Source: Polydactylus sextarius (lineage: Eukaryota; Chordata; Actinopteri; Polynemidae). Taken from it: a stretch of DNA of 64,000 bases. Shown here in pieces: positions 37,079 to 49,015 of the stretch. How positions within the stretch are numbered: position 1 is the stretch's first letter; each line of letters starts with the position of its first letter. The stretch is taken from positions 14,249,001-14,313,000 of the forward strand of contig CM028918.1 of NCBI GenBank assembly GCA_016801845.1, written 5' to 3'. Below the pieces are notes generated by a model. That model did not search any database, had not been told where the DNA came from, and was given only the letters and a program-made list of their open reading frames with translations. The position numbers were made by a program, and so were the translations under genes.

Positions 37079-38090
37079 CTTTTCTTTCAATCTACGTATG
37101 AATAAACCTTAAAAACTACCAAACCACCGTTACCGATCTGATGCACTATGTGTCATATATAGTTCATCATGTGAATTTTATATATGAATTTATCAAGCAA
37201 GTTAAAAATATAGACATCTGTGTAACATATTGTCATTTTCTGGCCTTCTGCCTTTTTGATTAACATTGTAAATCTTCTTGTGTGAAATCAACATACCCTT
37301 CTGTGGACTGAGTATGGAGGAAAAGATATTTAGTAATGTAATGACATATATACCTAATATAATAGTTTGTTTTGAAATTTTAATTCCAAATGAATACTTA
37401 TTTATGTATATCAGTCCAGAAGACACAAACAACTATCATTACAATCTATAAATGACTTCATGCCTTCAACATCTTGATTTAAGATTTGAGTATTTTGAAT
37501 ATTTTGTACGACAATTGCTGACTCATTTTTGATAAATAATTTATCTCTGTAATTCTAGTTTTAAATCATATAGAGGAAATAGACATACTTTAAATTGAAA
37601 TGATTGAAGTAAATTAAGGAAATTACCTAAAAAAAAAAATCCTTAAAACCTCTGCCTTTCTCCACATTTAGCAGCTACAGATTCTCTGTCCTTCAGTCGC
37701 TGTCAAACTTGTCTGTGTCGCTTTGAAGGAAGGAAAGTAACAGTCAGCACTTTATCCTCATACACCCATTCATGTTGTAGATGTGTTGATGACGCCACCT
37801 ACGGGGGAAAAAAGTAGCTGCTGCATTTAACACAATCTTCAGGAAAGTAGTAATTATTAGTTCTTAGAAAGCAGGTATGCTGTATGGTAATTTTTGGAGG
37901 GTGTGGTGATGTTGAACTGCATTTACATTAAACAAAGACGTTGTGTATCCTAATGTCGTGTTGTTTTAAAAGGAGTAGACAAAACAGGAACACGTCACCG
38001 TATCACAGCATCCAAAATGACCATAGAGTTAAATCAGCAGCTGTTTATTGTAGTTTAAACAAAACAATCAAAACCTTCATGGAGGCAACC
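37079..38090. other. AT-rich intergenic spacer
   Basis: No gene, RNA or intact repeat recognised between the tRNA-Ala cluster and the presumed 3' end of ccdc25. On the minus strand AATAAA hexamers occur at 38091-38096 and 38044-38049, candidate ends for the ccdc25 transcript. Confidence 0.5.
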
Positions 38091-38785
38091 TTTATTTCAG
38101 GACTGTTGTATTCGACTAAATGTCTTATGGACATTGAACAAAACATAATCTCTGTGAATATGTCACTTTTGAGGCATCAACTGTTTTTTTTTTCTTTTTC
38201 TTTTTGTAAAAGAATGTAATGGCTTGTAAATATGAGTGCAAGCAGCAACAATTTCTAACTGTGAGTTTAATTCACACGTTGAATCGTATTCAATAAAATC
38301 AGGCATGAAGAAAGTGAGCAGAAGGGTTTGTAGGGTTAATAAAACACCCGCACAAACATTAATTACATCATACATCAACATCAGTCGACATGGCAGTGAA
38401 AACCCAATCAAACACTGTTCCACTATCTGAGTGTTTTTTCTCTCCAAAATGATCCTCATTACTTCTGTATTGTAATCCTGTGTTCTTCATAATCTGCAGT
38501 GTTATCCTGTGATGAAGAGGAGACGTCAGCCAGCTTGGTTTGGTTTCTTTAGAAGCAGAGTCTGAACCAGTCAACATGTGGAATAAGTCCCAGCGCTGTC
38601 CCTCACTGGCTCGCTTTCTGCTCCCATTCAACAAAGTTCAAGGTTCATCCATTTGTCCTTTTTCTTTTAAACCAATGTCATTTGCAGAGCTGCAGCAAGC
38701 AAAAGCAGCAGGGGGAGGAGCGTCCTGACAGCAGAACTGAGCGGTGGAGGAGGACTCTGTCTGCTTGCTGCCTCGTCGTCGTGTC
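38091..38785 (-). other. ccdc25: Probable ccdc25 3' UTR
   Basis: Sequence after the ccdc25 stop on the minus strand as far as an AATAAA (forward TTTATT, 38091-38096). No other coding frame is supported. Confidence 0.45.
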
Positions 38786-41089
38786 TTACATGAAATCGTC
38801 TGAATCGTAGCCATCCTGCAAAATACACACAGAAAAGGACATGTATCATAACAAGGCCTCATGTCTTAGAATTACATTTATTTTAAATTGTACAAGTGTG
38901 ATTCCTCTTGGTAAATCCTCACCTCATTAGTCTTCATGTTCTCACTCTTCATCAGTGATGTATAATTCCTGGAGAAGGAGAAAAAAAACAAACATTTTAA
39001 CAAAATATCGCTCTCAGTCTGTGTTGTTAATTCAGAGAAGTTGCCGACGTACTTGAGATCCTCCATTTCTTTTTTCTTCTTCTGCTCCTCCTTCTCTCTT
39101 TTCTTCTGCTCTTGGAGTTGAGCTTTCTTCTCGTTCCTCTCCTCTCTGTCTCTGGACTCCTTCTCTGCCGCCAGGTCGGGGTAGCGTTCTGCTTTTGTTT
39201 TCTCTAGACGGTTTACGATCTCGTTGACCTTCTTCTCCACTGCCACGATCTTCACCTGTAAAACACAGTGGGATGAGGACAAAAAAAACTTAGACCTACT
39301 GACAGAGAATCTGTAAAATACATGCAATGAGGAATAAATGCAGTAGAATGAAAAAACTGCAGTAAATATTTAAAACCTATATTGAGATTCAGCTGTGTTT
39401 TCCAGATGTAGCTGATACCTCCCAGTTATTTATGTAAGTAAGGAAATCAGAGAGATAATCCATGTCACCGAGCGCTAAAAGTCACCTTTATGTTCTCATA
39501 TCATACAACAGCTGAGTGTTTTATTCCAGGCGTGGTTTACTGACCTCTTTCTGTCGATGAAAGCCGATCTGTCCGACGTCCATGTCTCCAGTTTTCTTCA
39601 GGTTGGCCCACGGTGTGTAAACCACGTTGATGTTGTTCATCTTACAGCCTGAGCACACGCAACAGAGTCTCAATTACTATTTAATATAATAGCTAACTTT
39701 AATTTGACTTTTTTTCTAACTCCAACAATAAGACAATAAGCTGGTTCTCAAACTCTGAGCTTCTATGAGGCCGATGGAAGCAGGTCTTTCTTTACCTTGA
39801 ATGCTGTTGTTTTTCACCAGCTGTGCACAGTCTATCAGCACCTCTGGAGGAATATCATCTATGGTCTGACCCTAGAAAAGACAACCACAGAGCAGTCAGA
39901 TACCACATGTTATAAACATTGGTGATCTCCAAACCGACCATTAGAAGTGTATTGTTGTGTGTGTTGTGTGGCTGTAATAACTTGACGAGGAAAGTTGTTA
40001 CTCATTACTAAACACATTGCATCTCTCCACTGTTCAAAACATTTACAGTTAGTAAAAGAGTTAAACACTTTAAACACTTTTAGCTTGAGCTGTTGTGGAC
40101 ATCCCGATCGCCTTAAAGGTTTTGCATTTAGCTTCATAAAAACTGGCAAATTATTTGGTGGATCCTTTTTAATATCCTCACCAATCACAACCTAAACATT
40201 TGTCAACTCCTAGATCTTAAGATTCACTAAGTTGTCTCTCACCTTTGGCAACCTCAAGTAAACATGAGCCGAGGACAGTTTGTCCACATGAAACCTTGGA
40301 GAACAAAGGAAAAGAATGAAATGGTAACAGAACAGTCAGTGATGAGAATGAAAACAACGATGAATAAGTAATTTGTCACTGGTAATAAAGCGCAAAACAT
40401 TATTATAAATAGTATTGAGCTGCTGATGTATTGATGGGAAAACATGTCAGTGCAGATTACAACCGTAATCAATCAGTGAGCTGATTCCTCATTTTTGATT
40501 CATTGGTATTTATACTACCGATGCTTAAAGAAAATTCCCAAACTGTTGTTTCTATGATAAGTGAATAAACCTTACTGGGTTCAGAAGCTACAGACAATAT
40601 TGTGTATCTGAGTCACTTTGAGACAAAGACATTAATGTTTAATCTCACCAGATGTCTTCAGGCCATCCGTACTTGATTAGATCCTCATCTGTTATTAAAA
40701 ACAACTTCAAGTTAAAGTTCACATAGCATCACCAGTGTCTCATGATATATATTAATTAGTCATAATGTCATAATGATCAGAGACAGTTGAGATTATGTTT
40801 TAAAACAGAGCATGAAGCGTAATGTGAGATATAGAGCTAACAATCTTACTTTCATACTTGTCTTTTCCCATGTAGATCGTGTAGGGAGGTGCCACCACTG
40901 AGAAATAATGGAAATATTCAGTGAGACGGGAATATTAGCAGGAATTTAACAGTGTAGGTTAAAAACCAGTCAAACAAAATAAGAAAGAAAATCTATAGCC
41001 TTAAAGGTGCCTGGCTAACCAGGCTACAAGCTAACTCTGCTGCTAACCCTGTGGTTTCACTCACCGGCACTAGTGAAGTAAAACACCAT
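38786..41089 (-). CDS. ccdc25: Coiled-coil domain-containing protein 25
   Basis: Small NFACT-R (DUF814) protein. In mammals a membrane form is described as a sensor of extracellular-trap DNA. Nine exons on the minus strand: 41089-41065, 40897-40850, 40688-40649, 40294-40243, 39871-39796, 39648-39545, 39255-39053, 38968-38923 and 38815-38786. All are in phase, giving 207 aa (human 208). The start gives MVFYFTSA; then [54 protein letters not shown] and MNNINVVYTPWANLKKTGDM of the NFACT-R fold. A Lys/Glu-rich coiled coil at about residues 117-185 (EKKVNEIVNRLEKTKAERYP) is followed by the acidic end DGYDSDDFM. It is transcribed away from esco2 across a shared 5' region, as in human. Confidence 0.96.
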
Positions 41090-41847
41090 TTTAAATGAAA
41101 GTAAAGTCGCCACTAAACGATGGATGGACCGGAAAGTTTGAATGATACAAGTAAACTAAGGACGCAACTAAATAATGTTTTAGATTATGGTTGTACTCAG
41201 CTTCAAGCCGACAGACCGATGGTTCTGTCACTTTTTCGCATGTAGAGGCTGACCCGGAAGTAGATCCAGCTGTCTTCAAAGTAAAAGCACGGTAACTAAT
41301 AAAATAATAGTTTCAAAACTGTATTTATTTATGTAGTTTATATTAGTTTATATTGAACGACGTGTGCGTGGGTGTGTTTTTTTTAAATACATACTTTTTC
41401 ATCAGACAAGCAATTAGCACAGAAAACTTGGTCGAAACTCAAGGTCGATGTAATTTATCACAGAGAAACTGTCTTGTTGCATCTGACATTTATTAGTTTT
41501 TTTTTAAGATCAAAGCAATTTTGCCGATTCAACAGTCAGTTAAGCGCAGCGTTGGTGCATGGTTTTGAATGTATATAGGGAAATAAATGAGGTTGTCTGC
41601 TGTGTAAAGAGTCGGTCGCGAAACAAGGATCTTTTATTTTGAAAGCGAGTATCAGGGAGTTCTCCGTGCTTTTATTGTGGTGAGCAGTTATGTAGTGAGC
41701 CAGTTTCCGGTTTGCTGGCGCGCGCTGTTCAAAACACCGAGGAGAAACGCGGGCAGGACGAATCGGAGCAGCGCTGCAAACTCTGCTTAATATTAAAACT
41801 TTATACCAACATTTATCACTTTATGTAGCACGACAGAGACGTGTTCG
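41090..41847. promoter_or_regulatory. Bidirectional promoter ccdc25 / esco2
   Basis: The ATG of ccdc25 (minus, 41089) and the presumed non-coding first exon of esco2 (ends 41847, donor GTAAGA) are about 750 bases apart and divergent. The esco2-proximal part holds GC-rich GGCGCGCGC at 41717-41725, an E2F-like site, and TTCAAA at 41728-41733, a cell-cycle CHR hexamer in reverse. Function is inferred from motifs and from esco2 being an S-phase gene. Confidence 0.55.
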
Positions 41848-42753
41848 GTAAGAGGACTCACACGTGTTTTACGTCCGTGTTTTTAGTGTCCGGTTAGTAA
41901 CATTTCCTCGTTTATTTCATAAATGTCGCATTTATTTAATGTTAAGTAACGTTAGGTTGCATCTAAACACGAGCTACGAAGCAGACGAATATAAGTGCTC
42001 TGGAAAAAAACAGTCGTCTTTATGTTGTGTTTGGGCAACTTTTAGTCGATATCGGTAACTAGCTAGTTTGTCGCTTTTGCATAAGTTGATCATCCCGCCA
42101 ATTATCCTTTCTTCACCTCTGCGCTAGACTAATGTTGGCCAGATGTCGCACACAGACCAGATTAGATTCAGTGATTCAGACATAACTTTAATTTAAGAAC
42201 ATTATGATCTATCATCATCCTTGCAGATATTAATGTCTGGAGGTGAAGTTAACTGCAGCTCAGCTCGACACTGTATGTTCTGTCACTGACATGTTGACGA
42301 TGAAACTGCTGCAAAAAGATCTGATAATTAATCGACAAAGAAGTAAAACTGAATTAGATACGTGACTTAGTGTTTGACCCTTTATGACTTCCAGTAGGAA
42401 GTGTCGTGTCACTGTCTATGGCTGAAATGATCAGGTGGATTAGATCATTAGAAAAACTGCTTTAGCACAAATTGCATTCATCTCCTTTTATATCTGGAGT
42501 TACAGAGATATTCTGACACCAATCTGACAAACCTGTGTTTAATATTACACTTTCAGTTCAGAGGTTAAAAGTTTTATACAATTATTGTTGCAGTAAATAG
42601 TCAAATTACACATATATCAGAAGATAAACAGTTCTGTTTTCAACGTGGTGAAAATATTACTGTTTATTAGTCGAAATGTGTGAAGTTGTCTTCTGTTGCT
42701 TTAAACCAGAAGATGTGATGATGTTATTCTGTATTTAGGTGACCTTTGAGAAA

Positions 42754-45700
42754 ATGATGCCCATCACTACCAGGAAGAGAAAACTCTCCTCTCTGGACTC
42801 TGACAGGTTAGTTATTGTTATTATGATAAATTTAAGCATTTTATGTACAATGAATTAACCTACTTTTTACTAATTTATGTTACATACAATAGAATTTCAG
42901 AACTAAATCAAAAGTTTGATATTAGACAAAGTTCTTATAACTATTCTTTCTTTTTTGTGGCTTATTTTATTTGATACAGTTTGGTATTTGTACCAAAACT
43001 TTGTTGTCATATTTATGAAAGTGTGGAAACATTTCAAACTATATTTAGTTCAGATACCAAATAGTTTGAATCAGTGTGTCTCCATGTGTTTAATACAGGT
43101 CCATGTTTGACTTTTGATTTTTATTTCTATGTTGTCTGTTGATTGCTGTTGACTTTGCAATACTACAATGTACAAGAATGTAGAATGAGAATTAAATCAA
43201 ATGTAACAATAAGTTTTCACCTGGAAAAAAAAAAATCAAATGAATGTTGTTTTGGATCTGTGGCTGTTTCTCATCTTTTGTTAATCAAACATCAGTCAAC
43301 CAGCCAAGAAAGGGGTGAGAGATGAGATGAAGAGGAGATCCCCAAGAAAGCCCAGACAGTCTCCGACCAAAGAGAAGCCAAGTGGTCGTCTGAACAAGGA
43401 GAACTGTCCCTCGCCACAAAAATCGCCACGTAAATTAGCAGGTAGGTTCTCTGACGTTTGTTCACGATGCATTTTGGCCTGGAAGTAATATTGAGCCATT
43501 AAGGTTTCGATTCATCTACAAGTTTCTCACATGCTCATAGTTTATTTAACCATCTTCATCTTTTTCCTTGCCTCTGTTTCTAGGCTCACCTTCCAAATCA
43601 CCTCGTAAATCTCCATTCAAACGGGCCACGGTTACAAGCTCCTTCTACGGCAAGCAGAAGACCGTCTATCTCACTCCGCTGGAGAGGAAGGCGATTAAGG
43701 AGGCTCTGCCACCTCCTCCTGCTCCTCTTCCATCATCTCCCTCCCAAGACAAAAAGCCAGAGAAGGAGAAGAAGAAAAAGAAGACTGTTAAAGGAGGCAA
43801 CAAGGCAAAAAAGATTTCTGCATCATCTAGTAATGCGGGGAAGATGGGTATCAAAAGCTATGCAACATGTACGAAGACGATCAAACTGTCGAAAATTAAC
43901 AGCAGGTTTGTCTCCATATAAATCAAATCCATTCACAGCTGTTGTTACTGCTCCAGTTTTTGTCCATTATAGGTGTTTTGTATTTTATAATTTATATATA
44001 GAGTTCTAAATGAGCTTGTTTGCTTTTTTCTTTTGTAATTCAGCAGCAGCAGCACCTCCAAACCAGCATCATCTACACCAGCTGCTAGTAGCACAAAACC
44101 AGCCGACCCCAGGAAAGCGATCACCATCACTTTCAGCAGCCTGAAGCCCAAACCCAAGATCTTTGTTGGTGCTGCGTTCTTCGGTACAGGGAAGAAACCA
44201 AAATCCATGTACAAGATCTCTGCACCAAAGTCCTCGAGCAGGTCCACTTCAGTCCAGCAGAAAAGTAAACCTGCACCGCTACAGAGCGAGAAAACAACAC
44301 AGCAACAGCCTGCTGCGGTGATGAACCAACAACAAAAACAGCCCGAAAAGGTGACCAGAACCACTGTGTTTGTGTATTTACTCTTTGTTGGTGACATTTT
44401 GATCACACTTTATTATATTTATTTTATATCAGTGAGGGGGCAACATTTTGCAGTGATTGGACTGATCTATTGTTGATTGTTTAGTCCAAATCTTAATGGT
44501 AACAGAGAATCAAAAAATGTTTTTACTTTGTCTTTGTTGTAGACTGGTCGTCCACCCACATTCAGGAACGTGTGAAAAGTGCTAGAAATTCTGAACATTT
44601 CTTTGTCATTGAAATTCCACTTTTAGAAATGTCGCTAGAAAATGGGTCAATTTCAAAAACAGTTGTTTGTGACGTAAAATGTATCTCACGGCCCCCCACT
44701 CGGACTCCATTCTCTTACCTTCAAAGGCGATTAGCTGTAAAAAAGATGGTCTGTGTGTTATGAAGCTGGCGAAGTTACATTCATTTGAGTGTTCTCTGTC
44801 ACCTTTAAGCTTTTGACTGTGCTGGTTTTTTTTTTTTTTCAGTCATTTGTTGATAACGTGACATTTTATTCTGGTCATTTCCTGCAGCCTGTTGTCCAGA
44901 CAGAAGAGAAGCAGCCAAAAACCAATCAGATAGCGAAGTTTGATCCGACAGACTGGATGGACACATTTGACGAAGATGCTAAAACTTCACAATCTTCAAG
45001 GTAATTTACTAATGTATAAAGAGATTTGGTTTCCTCTACCTTTGCTCCTACTAAGAAGAAGTAGCTCAAGGCTACATGTCTTTACCAGTTTGTGTGTAAA
45101 AACAAACAAAACTATGTTCATCTCTTTTTCTTAAAATGAAACTTATGGTGTTAGATTGAATTTATTGATTCAGATGATCAACATTTATATTTTCCTTTCT
45201 CAGTTCAGTCAAAGTCCTGTCAGAGAAATATGGGATCAGCAGGGAGCTGAAGATCGTGTTGACGAGGACGCCACCATCAGGTCCTGCAGCTTCACTCACC
45301 AGTGCTCAGGTAAAGACATTATGCACTGATGGCGTAACTACTGTTCTTTATTGTGTCCTTAATAAAACATAATTATCTCATTTCGGACATCTGTGGTTGA
45401 ATATTAATGATGGTTATAACTAATCAGAAAATGTTAATGCTTTGAGTTTTGATGCTTGTTGCTCATAATATTGAATTTTTAAAACCTTTTCCAGGATGAT
45501 CCTGTGCCCGTCTTTGACCTGAGTGATATCAGCCCCACAGGCTCCGCCTCCAGCCCACACAAAGGTAGCCACACAGTCCAATAATCCTTACATTACCTAT
45601 AACAGGTCTGACCAGCCCACACCAACAGTTAAGAGACATCTGACACTATGTTGTCGTCTTTCCTGATTTTGTTTGATGTTCTTTCAGAATCGGCAGCACT

Positions 45701-47543
45701 CTATCCCATCTTTGGCTCCGCCTCCAAGAGGTAAGACTGTTAAGTCATCAGTGTTTTCAAGTTTTTCAAGTGGCAGTAATAATAATAATAATAATAATAA
45801 TCTGGCATAATTCCTGTCTCTATGATTACCATGTCCTTTCCTTTCACGTTCTTGTCTTGTATCAATCTAGACCACGCTACAGTTTGTCTTTTTTTTTGTC
45901 CTGTAGAGTTAAAAAGCCTCCGGTGTCCTGCAGCACTCCATCTGGTCCAGTAGCATCACTGCAGAGTCCTCCAGCTAAAGAGCGAAGTGCTCGCAGGAAG
46001 AAAGAGAAGCAGGACGATGACCAGCTCATCATCGTATGTTGATTTTATATTGTTATATTTTGGTACATACTGTCTTTGAATTCTTACCTACCTACAATAC
46101 AAGCAAAAAGTGGAAATGGTAGAAATTAACACATCAGTGTCAATTCATTGCATTTTTAGGCGTTTGTCTGTGTTGTCTCATCAGGACGCAGGTCAGAAGC
46201 AGTTCGGAGCAACAACCTGCAGCTCGTGTGGGATGGTGTACAGCGCTGACAATCCAGAGGACAATTTCCAACACACCCAGTTCCACCAGCGCTTCCTCGA
46301 CTCCATCAAATTTGTGGTAAAACATATTTTCCCTTCTATTCTCCTGCAGTATTGACTCTAGATAATTGATTCATAAATTGTTGATTATTCTTTCATCCAA
46401 CAAATGTGTTTACAAAAAAAAAGCAGTGTTGTCTAGAAACATTTCCTTTTGCTAATGTGATGATTTGTTTCTTCAGATCTTCTTCCAAGGCTGCTGGCAT
46501 CAGTTTATGTCGTGAGATGAGTTTGTTCCGACTTGTTGGCTTGTAACTGCGGCATCTTGTCTTTGTTTTGTGTTTCCAGGGCTGGAAGAAGGAGCGGGTG
46601 GTGGCAGAGTTCTGGGATGGAAAAATTCTCTTAGTCTTGCCCGATGATCCCAAGTACGCTGTCAAAAAGGTGTGGATCTGGAGCGTATTTCTTTATGCGT
46701 TTGACATCAAGTAATGTTACAAAAAAGCGAACAAGCTGGTTTTTTTTAATGTTGGTTTGTGTGTTTTACATCAGGCGGAGGATGTGCGTCGTGTCGCGGA
46801 CAATGAGTTGGGCTTCCAGCAGGTGACTCTGAGCCGACCGACACAGGCCAAGACCTACCTGTTCATCAACTCAGAGCGGATGGTGGTGGGATGTCTCGTC
46901 GCTGAACCCATACGACAGGTAGGAGCACCGAGTTTTATTGTGGCGGTGCTGCAACTTTTCCTGGAATTTGGTGAATAAGGAGCATCCTGTCTACACAAAA
47001 CTTTAAGGAATAAGACAGTTTTCGCTAAAGTGTCCCTATTTACCCCTCACGAATTGTTAAAGATGTCTGTACTCGTCTTGAGGCTTATACACTTTTTGAC
47101 CCTTCTAGGCCTACAGAGTCCTTGAGCAGCCAGATCGTCAAAAGGATATGACCAAGGACGACTTCATGGAGCGACACAGAGCCTGGTGCTGCTCCACTGT
47201 CCCAGAACCAGCTCTGTGTGGGATCAGTCGGATCTGGGTCTTCAGCCTGGCCAGAAGACAGGCCATCGCCACCCGCATGCTGGACACCGTCAGGTATAAC
47301 GTCACTGAATCTTATCTGTTTTTTACTGTCATGTTTCTCTTTTTTTAATCCAAGATATTACACATCAGCTGTGTCGTTAAGTTGTAACTTTGCTCCATTG
47401 TTGTCTTCAGAAACACCTTCACGTACGGCAGTCATCTAACCAAGGAGGAAATCGCCTTCTCTGACCCGACACCCGATGGCAAAGTGTTCGCAACCAAGTA
47501 CTTCAACACGCCGGCCTTCCTTGTTTACAACTTCATTGCATAA
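42754..47543 (+). CDS. esco2: N-acetyltransferase ESCO2 (cohesin acetyltransferase)
   Basis: Nuclear enzyme that acetylates SMC3 during S phase to establish sister-chromatid cohesion; human loss causes Roberts syndrome. Coding exons: 42754-42806, 43296-43441, 43584-43905, 44044-44350, 44888-45000, 45204-45309, 45495-45564, 45688-45730, 45907-46033, 46185-46316, 46580-46669, 46775-46918, 47109-47293 and 47411-47543, giving 656 aa in phase (human 601). Two ATGs in tandem open the frame. The N-terminal half is disordered, basic and Ser/Pro-rich, with the conserved box FYGKQKTVYLTPLERKAIKE. A C2H2 finger uses Cys441, Cys444, His459 and His463. The acetyltransferase domain follows, with the acetyl-CoA loop LARRQAIATRMLDTVR and the ending FSDPTPDGKVFATKYF. 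The insert-rich N-terminus explains the extra length. It is convergent with pbk. Confidence 0.96.
45777..45801. repeat. (AAT)n microsatellite in an esco2 intron
   Basis: Eight AAT units about 45 bases downstream of the exon ending at 45730. Confidence 0.9.
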
Positions 47544-48130
47544 AGTTTAGAAAGAAGTGAAGTTTGTGGGTTAAAGCTACATTTCAGCCTGTTAAATCAG
47601 TGAAGACAGTGTTGCATGTTAATAGATCTTCCAGGCGATTGTTGATTCAACAGCTGTTCAGGTTTTTCAAGTGTGTATAAGGTTTATTTGTAAAATTTTT
47701 GCGCATCGTCTTCAGGATTAAGTTAGGCTTAGTGTTTCTATGTTATTAAGACGCCTGCAATCGATCTGTATTTATATTCAGAGCTGCCTGATGTACCGTT
47801 GAACGTTGTTTTGTATGCCGGCAGCGTGTTCAGATGTTTATATTTTGAATAATAAGGAGCAGAAATCTGGAGAAGCAGATAATATTTTCCATTTCTTAAT
47901 ATAGATTTGTTTTTATTCATTTTAATTTTGAAAGAAACTTGGAAGCCCCCTTTTGAAATGTTTGTTGAATTGTTCAAGGTTTTTTTTTTTTTTTGCTAAC
48001 AACTTAATGTTTTCTGAGCATTTTGAAGGAAAAATATGTATATAAACACTGACCTGTTTAAAAGTGGACTCCATCTGGATGTCTGTCTACATTAGGGGCA
48101 TTAAATAGATTTAATAAACAAGTTAACTTT
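47544..48130 (+). other. esco2: esco2 3' UTR
   Basis: After the TAA; AATAAA at 48113-48118 is the likely poly(A) signal. A T-run lies at 47980-47995. No coding sequence. Confidence 0.6.
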
Positions 48131-49015
48131 GTTTTAAGAAAGTGTTCTTTGACTGTTCACTTGAAATAGAGTTGAAAGATTTAGATAATCTGTATATTTT
48201 AATATTCAGTGATGAAGCTCTTCTCTCTAAATAAGCTGTTTCCCAAAATGTTAAATTACTCCAAAGCTTAATATAACTAGATCCTCACATTTCTATAAGA
48301 AATTAACCAGTTTTTTAGAAACACTTTGTGTTTCTAATAGTATCTGGTTCCTCCATTCCTGATTAGATATGAAGGATTTAAATTAAAGTATTAAACTTCT
48401 AGAGTTTGTTGACAACTAAAAAAAGTTGATCTTCCATCTACTGATGAAATGATGAAGGCCATGTGATCTGGTCAAAAGCTGCAGAGCAAATAAGTAGGTT
48501 GAGGTTGTTTTGCCAATGACATAAGTTTAAAATTAATCCCCTGGTAGAGTTTTAAATAAGTATCTGAAAGGGTTAAATATAAGTATTTTTTAAAAAAATC
48601 TTTAAAGTCAAGCACTGACATCCTCTACTCAGTCATACGTTAGCTGATTATGCAAAACATTAAAAAGATGAATCAAATAAAACAGGCTGTTGTGGGACCA
48701 AATAGTGGGACTATTTAGTGATATGAGGTTGAATATTTGACCAAGAAGTGTACAAACAAGTACAAGAGAAAGTGACAAATGATGAAAAAGGAAAAAAAAC
48801 ATGTATACAGTAAAAGTTGACACTACATGACAGAAAATGTACTTAATAAGTATCACAAATTTCAAAACAGGAAAACATGAGCAGGAGATTCAGGTTGTGT
48901 CCACATCATCTGTTCTCCTAATTTAACTTATTTAACAAAAGTCTTGACAAACTGCAGTAAGAAAGTTTAATAATTTGCAGCTCAAGTGTCAAAATGCAGA
49001 GATTATTTGTTCAGA
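48131..49015. other. Spacer between convergent esco2 and pbk 3' ends
   Basis: AT-rich and without recognisable genes. The minus-strand ATTAAA (forward TTTAAT, 48966-48971) just after the pbk stop is a possible pbk poly(A) signal. Confidence 0.5.

Noticed and set aside
44565..44815. Possible miniature element in an esco2 intron ending in CACCTTTAAG
   Set aside because: Only the right end resembles a transposon terminus; no matching left end was found.
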